The position numbers and the translations under genes were made by a program. Below, one piece after another: positions 1 to 5,121 of a stretch of 5,121 bases of DNA (positions are counted from its first letter, which is position 1; every line of letters starts with the position of its first letter). The notes under the pieces were generated by a model, which was not told where the DNA came from, made no database searches, and worked only from the letters and a program-made list of their open reading frames with translations. The stretch spans positions 1-5,121 of the forward strand of contig USNA01000094.1 of NCBI GenBank assembly GCA_900555955.1, read 5' to 3'. This stretch comes from an uncultured Collinsella sp. GTDB lineage: Bacteria > Actinomycetota > Coriobacteriia > Coriobacteriales > Coriobacteriaceae.

Positions 1-358
1 CATGCTCAGTAACAGGCTGGGCGACGTCGTGTTCCAGCCGCACCGCTATTCGCGCCTGCAGGCCCTGTGCGACGACTTTGCCGATGCATTTGCCAATGCC
101 GATAAACTGCTGCTGATTGATGTGTTCTCGGCTGGCGAGATGCCCATTCCGGGTGTCACCTCTAAGATGCTCGCCGATACCGTGCGCGCCAAGCATCCTG
201 GCAAGGAGGTCGTGTACTGCTCCAGCCGTCTTGAGCTCAATCAGGAGCTCGAGCAGATGGTGGGCGAGGGCGACCTGCTGCTCACTATGGGTGCCGGTGA
301 CGTTACGACCGTCGGTCCCGAGTTCATTGAGTATCTGACTGCCAAGAAAGACGCTTAA
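1..358 (+). CDS. murC: UDP-N-acetylmuramate--L-alanine ligase, C-terminal part (partial, 5' end outside window)
   Basis: MurC is the cytoplasmic ATP-dependent ligase that adds L-Ala to UDP-MurNAc, the first amino acid of the peptidoglycan stem peptide. Only the last ~118 residues are here (first complete codon at base 2), against roughly 450-480 for the family, so the UDP-sugar and central ATP-binding domains lie to the left. What remains is the C-terminal Mur ligase domain. It shows the MurC hallmark FQPHRYSR (visible residues 11-18), then DVFSAGEMPIPG (40-51), then GDLLLTMGAGD near the end (90-100). The ATG at base 2 is an internal methionine, not a start, because family homology begins immediately after it. 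The stop TAA at 356-358 lies 5 nt before murB, so the two are probably co-transcribed. The identification is confident from the motifs and from the murB/ftsQ neighbours. Confidence 0.95.
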   Translation, partial: MLSNRLGDVVFQPHRYSRLQALCDDFADAFANADKLLLIDVFSAGEMPIPGVTSKMLADTVRAKHPGKEVVYCSSRLELNQELEQMVGEGDLLLTMGAGDVTTVGPEFIEYLTAKKDA

Positions 359-363
359 GTCTA

Positions 364-1275
364 ATGGGTCTGTTTAACGCCGTCATGGCGCTCTCGGGCA
401 TGATTGACACGGATGTGATCGAGGACGAGCGCCTTGCGCGCCATACGAGCTATCGTATCGGCGGCAAGGCCGACCTCTTTGTGACGTGCCATAGCTATCA
501 TGCCCTCCGCCGCGCCGTGGCGGTGCTCGACCGCGAGCAGGTGCCGTGGGTCATCATCGGCAAGGGCTCCAATCTGCTGGTTGCCGATGGCGGTTATCGC
601 GGCGCCGTCATTTCGCTCGGACGTGAGTTTCAGCGCACGGTTGTTGCCGATGACGGTTGTACGCTGACGGTCGGTGCGGGCGTGATGTTTGCGCGCTTGG
701 TCAACGATGCCCTGTCGCGTAGCCTCTCGGGCCTTGAGTTTGCCGTTGGCATCCCTGGTTCGGTCGGCGGTGCGATATCTATGAATGCCGGCACACGGAC
801 CGAGTGGATTGGCTCGTTGGTTGAGGATGTCGTAACGTTTGACCCGGCATCCGGTATCAAGCATTATGCGGGGTCCGAGATCACTTGGGGCTACCGCGAA
901 TGTAGCCTTCCCCGCAATGAGATCATTCTCGAGTGCGTGCTCAAACTTAAACCGGCGCCCAAGGCCGACATTCGCGAGCGCATGGAGCGGTACCTGACGA
1001 GGCGCAAGCGTACACAGCCCATGGGTCGCGCATCCTGCGGGTCGGTCTTTCGCAACCCGCCCGATGCGAGCGTGGGCAAGCTTATCGAGGATTGTGGATT
1101 AAAGGGTTTTTCGATTGGCGGCGCGGAAGTTTCGCCCGTTCACGCTAATTTTATCGTTAATAACGGAACTGCCTCGGCCGATGACGTTGCCGCGGTTATC
1201 AGACATGTGCACGGAAAGGTGAGGGAGGCGTATGGCATCGAGCTCAGACCGGAAGTTAAATTCCTCGGCTTCTAG
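364..1275 (+). CDS. murB: UDP-N-acetylmuramate dehydrogenase (UDP-N-acetylenolpyruvoylglucosamine reductase), type II
   Basis: MurB is an FAD enzyme that uses NADPH to reduce UDP-GlcNAc-enolpyruvate to UDP-MurNAc, the substrate of MurC encoded just upstream. The 303-residue protein has the expected order. The FAD-binding start is HTSYRIGGKADL (27-38), followed by GKGSNLLV (66-73) and the flavin-contacting stretch GIPGSVGGAISMNAG (129-143). Next come GYRE (176-179, Arg178 matching E. coli Arg159), ASCGSVFRNP (223-232, Ser227 as the catalytic proton donor), and the C-terminal RPEVKFLGF with Glu297 as the conserved acid. The chain passes directly from FRNPP to GKLIEDCGLKG without the extra tyrosine-loop segment of E. 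coli MurB, so it is a type II enzyme. The ATG at 364 is 5 nt after the murC stop and has only a weak purine-rich stretch upstream, suggesting translational coupling. Methionines 8 and 13 are alternative starts without better ribosome binding sites. Confidence 0.96.
   Translation: MGLFNAVMALSGMIDTDVIEDERLARHTSYRIGGKADLFVTCHSYHALRRAVAVLDREQVPWVIIGKGSNLLVADGGYRGAVISLGREFQRTVVADDGCTLTVGAGVMFARLVNDALSRSLSGLEFAVGIPGSVGGAISMNAGTRTEWIGSLVEDVVTFDPASGIKHYAGSEITWGYRECSLPRNEIILECVLKLKPAPKADIRERMERYLTRRKRTQPMGRASCGSVFRNPPDASVGKLIEDCGLKGFSIGGAEVSPVHANFIVNNGTASADDVAAVIRHVHGKVREAYGIELRPEVKFLGF
1215..1228 (+). promoter_or_regulatory. ribosome binding site of ftsQ, inside murB
   Basis: The purine-rich stretch AAAGGTGAGGGAGG lies within the last codons of murB. 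Its AAAGGTGA part ends 9 nt before the ATG at 1232, and a second GGAGG core ends 3 nt before it. This supports 1232 as the ftsQ start even though it makes ftsQ overlap murB by 44 nt. Confidence 0.75.
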
Positions 1276-2488
1276 AGCATCGAAACCCACCTTCCGCCGC
1301 GCCGGAGGGCGTTCCGGCGCGCCTGCCAAACCTCAACGCAATACCGTCGCGCACTCTAAGTCTGTCGGGCATGCTCGACAGACCAGTCGTCCGGTTGTCG
1401 GCTCGCAGCTCGGCAATCGTCCGGCCGCAAAAAAGTCCTCGCGTCCCTCGGTGACGTCAAAGCCTGTTATGGGCGCCAAGCCTGCCCGTCCCATGGCAAC
1501 TCCTAAGCCCTCGACGGGAGCTAAAGCGGCGCGTCCGGGTCGCACACTGGGCGCATCGAAACCGCGCTCGCTGACATCGGTGCCGGCTACCGCCAAGAAG
1601 CCTTCGAGTAAAAAAGGCGTCAACCCGTTGTCTTCACTTGGGGCGATGGCAAATAAAACGTCAGACGCCGCTTCTCTCGTTACAGGCAAAGGCAAAATCG
1701 TGGGCGGCGTTCTGGCCGTCTTGGCCGTGCTCGTCGTCGTTGCCGTCGTGGTGATCAACTCTGGATTGTTTACCGCCACTGATATTCAGATTCAAGGCAG
1801 CGAGCATGTGACGAAGCACGATGCTATCCAGCTGATCGATTTGCCCGAGGGAACGTCGCTTTTTAACGTCGATCCCGACCAGATTACCGAGGACCTCAAG
1901 CAGAACCCGTGGGTCTCGGGCGTGGATGTCCAGCGTCAGTTCCCGCATACGCTCATCATTACGCCTATGGAGCGCAAGGTCATCGCAATTGCCTATATCA
2001 GCTCCGATGACCTTGCCTGGGCCATCGGGGATGATGACACCTGGATCGCCCCGCTGTCGACGTCGGTCGAAGTGGATGACCAGGGCAACGTCATCACGAC
2101 GGGGCAGGGCTCAAATACCCTGATCGGCATTGATGCCGCGCTGGCGCTCGCTAAGCACTATGGCGCGGTGTTGTTGACTGATGTCTCGGCGGATGTCGCT
2201 CCGGTTTCCGGCCAGGCGGTGAGCTCCAAGGCCGTTAAGGCTGGCTTGGATTATGTGCGTGGTTTTTCGAGCGAGTTCTTGGGACAAGTCAAGGATATTT
2301 CCACGCCTTCGGTCGAAGCCATCTCGGCAAACCTCAATAACGGCATTGAGGTGTCGCTGGGCGATTCGAACGATATCGTCAAGAAGGAGCGCGTAGTCAC
2401 CAAGCTGCTTTCGCAGGTAGAGGGCGTAACGTATATCAATGTGCGCTCTCCGGGTAACTATACATTCAGGAACGCTCCGACCTCGTAG
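1232..2488 (+). CDS. ftsQ: cell division protein FtsQ/DivIB with long basic cytoplasmic tail
   Basis: FtsQ is a bitopic membrane protein of the divisome that bridges early and late division proteins through an extracytoplasmic domain. The 418-residue product has four visible parts. A low-complexity, strongly basic Ser/Ala/Pro/Lys/Arg-rich cytoplasmic tail spans about residues 1-153 and includes two near-copies, GAKPARP (81-87) and GAKAARP (96-102). One hydrophobic transmembrane helix lies at about 155-176 (GKIVGGVLAV onward, valine-rich). A POTRA domain follows at about 181-250, containing the typical GTSLFNVD (207-214) and NPWV (225-228) segments. The FtsQ beta domain runs from about 251 to the end, closing with YINVRSPGNY (401-410). 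The start overlaps murB by 44 nt, implying coupled translation. The tail is longer than in typical FtsQ/DivIB, but extended tails are common in Actinomycetota. The POTRA and transmembrane layout plus the place before ftsZ make the call firm. Confidence 0.92.
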   Translation: MASSSDRKLNSSASRASKPTFRRAGGRSGAPAKPQRNTVAHSKSVGHARQTSRPVVGSQLGNRPAAKKSSRPSVTSKPVMGAKPARPMATPKPSTGAKAARPGRTLGASKPRSLTSVPATAKKPSSKKGVNPLSSLGAMANKTSDAASLVTGKGKIVGGVLAVLAVLVVVAVVVINSGLFTATDIQIQGSEHVTKHDAIQLIDLPEGTSLFNVDPDQITEDLKQNPWVSGVDVQRQFPHTLIITPMERKVIAIAYISSDDLAWAIGDDDTWIAPLSTSVEVDDQGNVITTGQGSNTLIGIDAALALAKHYGAVLLTDVSADVAPVSGQAVSSKAVKAGLDYVRGFSSEFLGQVKDISTPSVEAISANLNNGIEVSLGDSNDIVKKERVVTKLLSQVEGVTYINVRSPGNYTFRNAPTS

Positions 2489-2552
2489 CGCTGGTTGATG
2501 CTTTGTTGAGGGGCCATACCACGCCGTTTATCTGGTTTGTTTGGTTTTCACG

Positions 2553-2566
2553 GTCAATTATTTGAC
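2553..2566. repeat. small inverted repeat GTCAA-TTAT-TTGAC upstream of ftsZ
   Basis: Perfect 5-bp arms (2553-2557 and 2562-2566) flank a 4-nt AT spacer, and the right arm overlaps the TTGACT candidate -35 hexamer. The symmetry would suit a dimeric regulator, but it is short and could occur by chance. Confidence 0.4.
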
Positions 2567-2676
2567 TGATACGTTCATAATGTGCAAACATAATACGGTT
2601 TACCTTTGCATTTACTTTCAACCTGAAGGTTAATGTGCGCAGGGGTCGACCCATGCTATGGCTATAACCTTTGTTC

Positions 2677-2681
2677 GGAGG
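2677..2681 (+). promoter_or_regulatory. ribosome binding site of ftsZ, decides the start
   Basis: GGAGG sits 6 nt before the ATG at 2688, an ideal spacing. An in-frame ATG at 2658 would add ten residues ([10 protein letters not shown]), but it lies upstream of this site, has no Shine-Dalgarno sequence of its own, and those residues do not resemble FtsZ. The 2688 start is therefore preferred. Confidence 0.9.
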
Positions 2682-2687
2682 ACCGAC

Positions 2688-3842
2688 ATGCACGAGACAG
2701 AGATCAACAACTACCTTGCCGTCATTAAGGTGGTCGGCGTCGGCGGCGGCGGTACCAACGCGGTCAATCGAATGATCGAAGAAGGCATCCGCGGCGTCGA
2801 GTTTGTTGCCATCAACACCGATGCTCAGGCACTCGCGATCTCTGATGCCGATATCAAGGTGCACATCGGCACCGACCTTACCCGCGGCCTGGGCGCCGGC
2901 GCCAACCCCGAGGTTGGCCGCAAGGCTGCCGATGAGTCCCGCGACGACATTGCCGAGGCGCTCGCTGGCGCCGACATGGTGTTCATCACCTGCGGCGAGG
3001 GCGGTGGCACCGGTACCGGCGCTGCTCCCATCGTTGCCGATATCGCGATGAACGAGGTCGGTGCGCTGACCGTCGCCGTCGTGACCAAGCCCTTCACCTT
3101 CGAGGGCCGCAAGCGCAAGAAGAGCGCCGAGGAAGGCATTAAGACCCTCTCCGATTGCGTCGACACCATGATCGTCATCCCTAACGATAAGCTGCTCGAC
3201 ATCGCCGAGAAGAAGACCACCATGCTCGAGGCCTTCGCGATTGCCGATGGCGTCCTTTCCCAGGGCACCCAGGGCATCACCGACCTCATCACCGTCCCCG
3301 GTATCATCAACCTGGACTTCGCCGATGTTAAGACCATCATGAAGCAGGCCGGTACCGCCATGATGGGTATCGGTACCTCTTCTGGGGATACCCGTGCCGT
3401 CGATGCTGCCCAGCAGGCCATCTCCAGCCCGCTGCTCGAGAGCTCCATCGATGGTGCCACGCGCGTGCTGCTCTCCATCGCCGGTTCCAAGGACCTGGGC
3501 ATCCAGGAGATCAGCGACGCCGCCGACGTTGTCGCCAACGCCGTCGACCCCGAGGCCAACATCATCTTCGGTACCGTTGTCGACGAGTCCCTGGGCGATC
3601 AGGTGCGTATCACCGTCATCGCTACGGGCTTCTCCGACTCCAACGTCAACCGTCAGGACGAACTCTTTGCTGCCCAGCAGTCTCAGAGCAAGGCCGCTGC
3701 CTCCGCTGAGCCGCAACGCACCGCTCCGGCCACCAGTCCGGCTCAGGCCGCTCCGACCCGCAACGTCGGTGGCACCGAGCTTCCTAACTTCGGCAACGAT
3801 CAGTTCGAGCTTCCCGACTTCCTGAAGCGCGGTAGCTTCTAA
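2688..3842 (+). CDS. ftsZ: cell division GTPase FtsZ
   Basis: FtsZ is the tubulin-like GTPase that polymerises into the Z ring at midcell. The 384-residue protein carries the N-terminal nucleotide-binding loop [14 protein letters not shown] (16-29), the loop-3 region NTDAQAL (43-49), and the tubulin signature [12 protein letters not shown] (103-114). It also has PFTFEGRKR (135-143) and the T7 catalytic loop NLDFADV (208-214), whose Asp210 and Asp213 complete the active site of the adjoining subunit. A variable Ala/Gln/Ser/Pro-rich linker follows from about 319 to 362. The C-terminal peptide is [11 protein letters not shown] (374-384), preceded by a similar ELPNF at 364-368. The Glu in GEGGGTGTG (Met in E. 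coli) matches Actinomycetota. Codon use is more strongly biased to C-ending codons (ATC, ACC, CTC, GTC) than in murB or ftsQ, fitting high expression. No ftsA lies upstream, and a terminator follows within 30 nt. The start at 2688 is set by its GGAGG. Confidence 0.98.
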   Translation: MHETEINNYLAVIKVVGVGGGGTNAVNRMIEEGIRGVEFVAINTDAQALAISDADIKVHIGTDLTRGLGAGANPEVGRKAADESRDDIAEALAGADMVFITCGEGGGTGTGAAPIVADIAMNEVGALTVAVVTKPFTFEGRKRKKSAEEGIKTLSDCVDTMIVIPNDKLLDIAEKKTTMLEAFAIADGVLSQGTQGITDLITVPGIINLDFADVKTIMKQAGTAMMGIGTSSGDTRAVDAAQQAISSPLLESSIDGATRVLLSIAGSKDLGIQEISDAADVVANAVDPEANIIFGTVVDESLGDQVRITVIATGFSDSNVNRQDELFAAQQSQSKAAASAEPQRTAPATSPAQAAPTRNVGGTELPNFGNDQFELPDFLKRGSF

Positions 3843-3868
3843 GTCATTCTTTGCATTGTTGTGCACAG

Positions 3869-3897
3869 GGGCGTGTCCGTATGGACGCGCCCTTTTT
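3869..3897 (+). terminator. intrinsic terminator after ftsZ
   Basis: GGGCGTGTCC (3869-3878) pairs with GGACGCGCCC (3883-3892) across a GTAT loop. This gives a 10-bp GC-rich stem with a single G-U wobble, followed directly by five T residues (3893-3897). It begins 26 nt after the ftsZ stop and marks the end of the dcw transcript. Confidence 0.93.
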
Positions 3898-3930
3898 ATT
3901 TCGACTTTGTAAACTAGAACCTCCAATCTC

Positions 3931-3952
3931 CTTACGTTCCCTTTACGATTGC
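3931..3952 (+). repeat. 11-nt-phased direct repeat, possible PHO-box-like operator
   Basis: Two 11-nt units, CTTACGTTCCC (3931-3941) and TTTACGATTGC (3942-3952), share TTACG at identical phase and match at 7 of 11 positions. PhoB/PhoP-type regulators bind direct repeats with an 11-nt period, and the downstream unit ends in pstS. The units do not match a specific known consensus, so the operator role is an inference. A weak TATCCT (3968-3973) lies about 20 nt downstream of the second TTACG. Confidence 0.35.
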
Positions 3953-3986
3953 CTCCAGTGCAGCAGGTATCCTTTAAAGAAGTATG

Positions 3987-4025
3987 ACAGCCGTATAAAC
4001 GCGGGCTGTAGCGGCGACGCCGCGT
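3987..4025 (+). promoter_or_regulatory. pair of potential hairpins in the pgeF leader
   Basis: ACAGCC (3987-3992) pairs with GGCTGT (4004-4009), and GCGGC (4011-4015) pairs with GCCGC (4019-4023). An alternative pairing, ACGCGG (3999-4004) with CCGCGT (4020-4025), would exclude both. The segment ends 12 nt before the pgeF Shine-Dalgarno sequence. A TATAAA (3994-3999) inside it could instead be a -10 element, in which case the first hairpin would not be transcribed. Confidence 0.35.
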
Positions 4026-4037
4026 ACTTGTGTTATT

Positions 4038-4043
4038 AGGAGG
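4038..4043 (+). promoter_or_regulatory. ribosome binding site of pgeF, decides the start
   Basis: A full AGGAGG ends 7 nt before the ATG at 4051. An in-frame GTG at 4030 would place this site inside the coding sequence and add MLLGGFS, so 4051 is the likely start. Confidence 0.92.
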
Positions 4044-4050
4044 CTTTAGT

Positions 4051-4851
4051 ATGTCAGCACGTGCGGACAACGTTTCGCGTGTCGACCATGATGGAGTTAC
4101 GTTGGTGGAAGGCGCGACATCCGATGTTCGCTTTGCCTTCACCGAGCGTGCCGGTGGCGTTTCCGAAGATGCGTACTCCTCACTCAACTTGGGCTCGCAT
4201 GTTGGCGATGACCCCTTTGCTGTTCAAGAAAATCGTCGTCGCGCGCTCGAGGCTATGGGTGCCGCCGAGTGCGAGCACAACCTGCTCGTTCCCAATCAGG
4301 TCCATGGTGACCATATCGTTGCGGTGACCTCGAACGGCGCCGATGACCTTGAGGACGTCCGCGAGCAGATTGCCGAGGGCTGCGATGCCATCGTCTGTAC
4401 GGCGCATAACGTGCCCGTGCTGCTCTGCTTTGCCGACTGCGTTCCCGTGGTGCTGGTGGCCCCTGGCGGATTTGCCGTGGTGCACTCCGGTTGGAAGGGC
4501 ACGATTGCACGTATTTCCGCCAAGGCGTGCCAGGCGCTTTGCGATGCTGCCGGCTGCGATGCGAGCGACGTTTCCGCCTATATCGGCCCCCATATCTTGG
4601 GTGACGAATATGAGGTATCCCAGGAACTCATGGATCGCTTTGCCGCCGAGTTCTCGTGCATCGATGCGAGCACCTCTCGCATGCTCAATCTTTCCGCTGC
4701 CATTTGCGAGGCGCTGGTAGATGTCGGTGTCGACGCGGATAATATCGTGGATACCCAGCTTTCGACTGTGCGTCAGAACGACCGCTTTTATTCCTACCGT
4801 AACGAGAACGGCACCTGTGGGCGCCATGCTGCGATCGGCGTGATGCTATGA
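4051..4851 (+). CDS. pgeF: laccase-domain (YfiH/YlmD family) protein, peptidoglycan editing factor PgeF-like
   Basis: This family was first annotated as a multicopper polyphenol oxidase. Studied members are zinc enzymes with purine nucleoside phosphorylase and adenosine deaminase activity, and E. coli YfiH (PgeF) is proposed to remove wall precursors in which MurC added L-Ser instead of L-Ala. The 266-residue protein shows ERAGGVS (32-38), SSLNLGSHVGDD (43-54), NQVHGDHI (82-89), FADCVPVVLV (127-136), VVHSGWKGT (143-151), YIGP (177-180) and a C-terminal FYSYRNENGT (246-255). The predicted metal ligands His85, Cys130 and His145 are all present. The Cys often seen after IGP is His181 here, a position that varies in the family. 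The gene follows the ftsZ terminator, as in Bacillus where ylmD also lies just after ftsZ, but its next neighbour is a phosphate-binding lipoprotein gene overlapping it by 4 nt. Family membership is firm; the physiological substrate cannot be read from sequence. Confidence 0.93.
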   Translation: MSARADNVSRVDHDGVTLVEGATSDVRFAFTERAGGVSEDAYSSLNLGSHVGDDPFAVQENRRRALEAMGAAECEHNLLVPNQVHGDHIVAVTSNGADDLEDVREQIAEGCDAIVCTAHNVPVLLCFADCVPVVLVAPGGFAVVHSGWKGTIARISAKACQALCDAAGCDASDVSAYIGPHILGDEYEVSQELMDRFAAEFSCIDASTSRMLNLSAAICEALVDVGVDADNIVDTQLSTVRQNDRFYSYRNENGTCGRHAAIGVML

Positions 4852-5121
4852 GAAAGATCGTATCGGTCCTGAGCGCCGCTGTGCTTACGCTTACGCTGTG
4901 CGCCTGTTCTTCGGGATCTTCTACCTCTTCCATTACCGTCGCTGGCTCCACGACCTGCCTTCCTATCGCCGAGATTGCGGCCGAGGGCTTTAAGGAGGAG
5001 ACCGGCATCGACGTGCTCGTTTCCGGTTTGGGTTCTTCCGCTGGCATCGAGGCCGTCAGCGCCGGCACGGCCGATATCGCCAGCTCCTCCCGTGGACTCA
5101 ATGCCGACGAACTGGATCTGG
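4848..5121 (+). CDS. pstS: phosphate ABC transporter substrate-binding lipoprotein PstS-like, N-terminal part (partial, 3' end outside window)
   Basis: The reading frame stays open from the ATG at 4848 to the right edge (91 complete codons), about a third of a typical PstS. The start overlaps the pgeF stop as ATGA, and there is no good Shine-Dalgarno sequence, so translation is probably coupled to pgeF. Residues 1-20 form a lipoprotein signal: Met-Arg-Lys, a hydrophobic core to about Leu17, and the lipobox LCAC with Cys20 as the likely lipidated residue. A short Ser/Thr/Gly tether (21-28) follows. The mature part begins ITVAGSTTCLPIAE (29-42), then GLGSSAGIEAV (60-70) and ADIASSSRGL (75-84). 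These correspond to the GSST, GxGSxxGI and DIxxxSR ligand-binding blocks of phosphate-binding proteins. It would deliver inorganic phosphate to PstCAB, whose genes are expected to the right. Another oxyanion-binding member of the superfamily is a less likely alternative. Confidence 0.85.
   Translation, partial: MRKIVSVLSAAVLTLTLCACSSGSSTSSITVAGSTTCLPIAEIAAEGFKEETGIDVLVSGLGSSAGIEAVSAGTADIASSSRGLNADELDL

Larger units (their letters stand above)
2489..2687 (+). promoter_or_regulatory. ftsQ-ftsZ intergenic region, probable ftsZ promoter and leader
   Basis: This 199-nt gap is clearly richer in A/T than the flanking genes, as expected for a promoter region, and holds no convincing gene. Candidate elements are TTGACT (2562-2567) and two CATAAT hexamers (2576-2581 and 2589-2594). 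The spacing does not fit a standard promoter: TTGACT to the second CATAAT is 21 nt. Neither the start point nor the sigma factor can be assigned. No terminator follows ftsQ, so read-through from the upstream dcw genes probably also feeds ftsZ. Confidence 0.45.

Noticed and set aside
361..864. A 167-codon minus-strand open frame opposite murB
   Set aside because: It mirrors codon bias of the clear murB gene and has no family features.
1610..1616. A run of six A followed by GG in ftsQ as a possible programmed frameshift site
   Set aside because: The run reads as AAA AAA in the zero frame, which is not the X XXY YYZ arrangement, there is no obvious stimulatory structure, and the frame continues intact to a normal FtsQ C-terminus.
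2658..2687. Ten-residue upstream extension of FtsZ from ATG 2658
   Set aside because: The strong GGAGG lies downstream of that ATG and is correctly spaced for 2688; the extra residues do not look like an FtsZ N-terminus.
3851..4039. A 62-codon plus-strand open frame between ftsZ and pgeF
   Set aside because: It begins inside the terminator region, runs through it, has no ribosome binding site, and its product resembles no protein I know.
2466..4187. A 573-codon open frame on the minus strand covering all of ftsZ and both flanks
   Set aside because: It is antisense to an unmistakable ftsZ, is rich in Gly/Asp/Val in the way GC-biased shadow frames are, crosses two intergenic regions and a terminator, and shows no recognisable domain or ribosome binding site.
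4590..4593. His in place of the Cys often found after IGP in PgeF as a sign of an inactive enzyme
   Set aside because: That position varies among characterised family members, and the three core metal ligands (His85, Cys130, His145) are intact.
4180..4827. A 215-codon minus-strand open frame opposite pgeF
   Set aside because: The sense strand encodes all PgeF-family motifs; the antisense product has no recognisable domain.

Overview
The window looks like chromosomal DNA from an actinomycetotal anaerobe of the class Coriobacteriia. Collinsella or a close relative is the best guess, made from gene content and protein style because no search could be run. Supporting signs are a GC-rich sequence, FtsZ with an Actinomycetota-type GEGGGTGTG tubulin signature, an ftsQ-ftsZ junction with no ftsA between them, and FtsQ with a long basic Ala/Pro/Ser/Lys-rich cytoplasmic tail. 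All genes are on the + strand.

Layout: (1) Bases 1-2488 are the end of a division and cell wall (dcw) cluster: the 3' end of murC, then murB, then ftsQ. The genes are tightly packed, with a 5-nt gap between murC and murB and a 44-nt overlap between murB and ftsQ. (2) Bases 2489-2687 are a comparatively AT-rich gap with small inverted repeats. It probably carries a promoter or leader for ftsZ, but no textbook promoter is visible. (3) ftsZ (2688-3842) is followed at once by a strong intrinsic terminator (3869-3897), which closes the dcw block. (4) Bases 3898-4050 form a leader with an 11-nt-phased direct repeat and two small hairpins. (5) A new unit begins with pgeF (a laccase-domain/YfiH/YlmD-family protein, 4051-4851). 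It overlaps by 4 nt the start of a phosphate-binding lipoprotein gene (pstS), which runs off the right edge.

How the genes fit together: MurB and MurC catalyse successive cytoplasmic steps making UDP-MurNAc-L-Ala for peptidoglycan. FtsQ and FtsZ are divisome components. PgeF-family proteins have been implicated in correcting MurC misincorporation of L-Ser and, for other members, in purine nucleoside phosphorolysis. The coupling of pgeF to pstS is the least ordinary feature of the window. It joins a cell-wall/nucleoside enzyme to high-affinity phosphate uptake, behind a possible PHO-box-like repeat. Most of the rest is conventional core-genome content, and I see no mobile element, tRNA, rRNA or CRISPR array.
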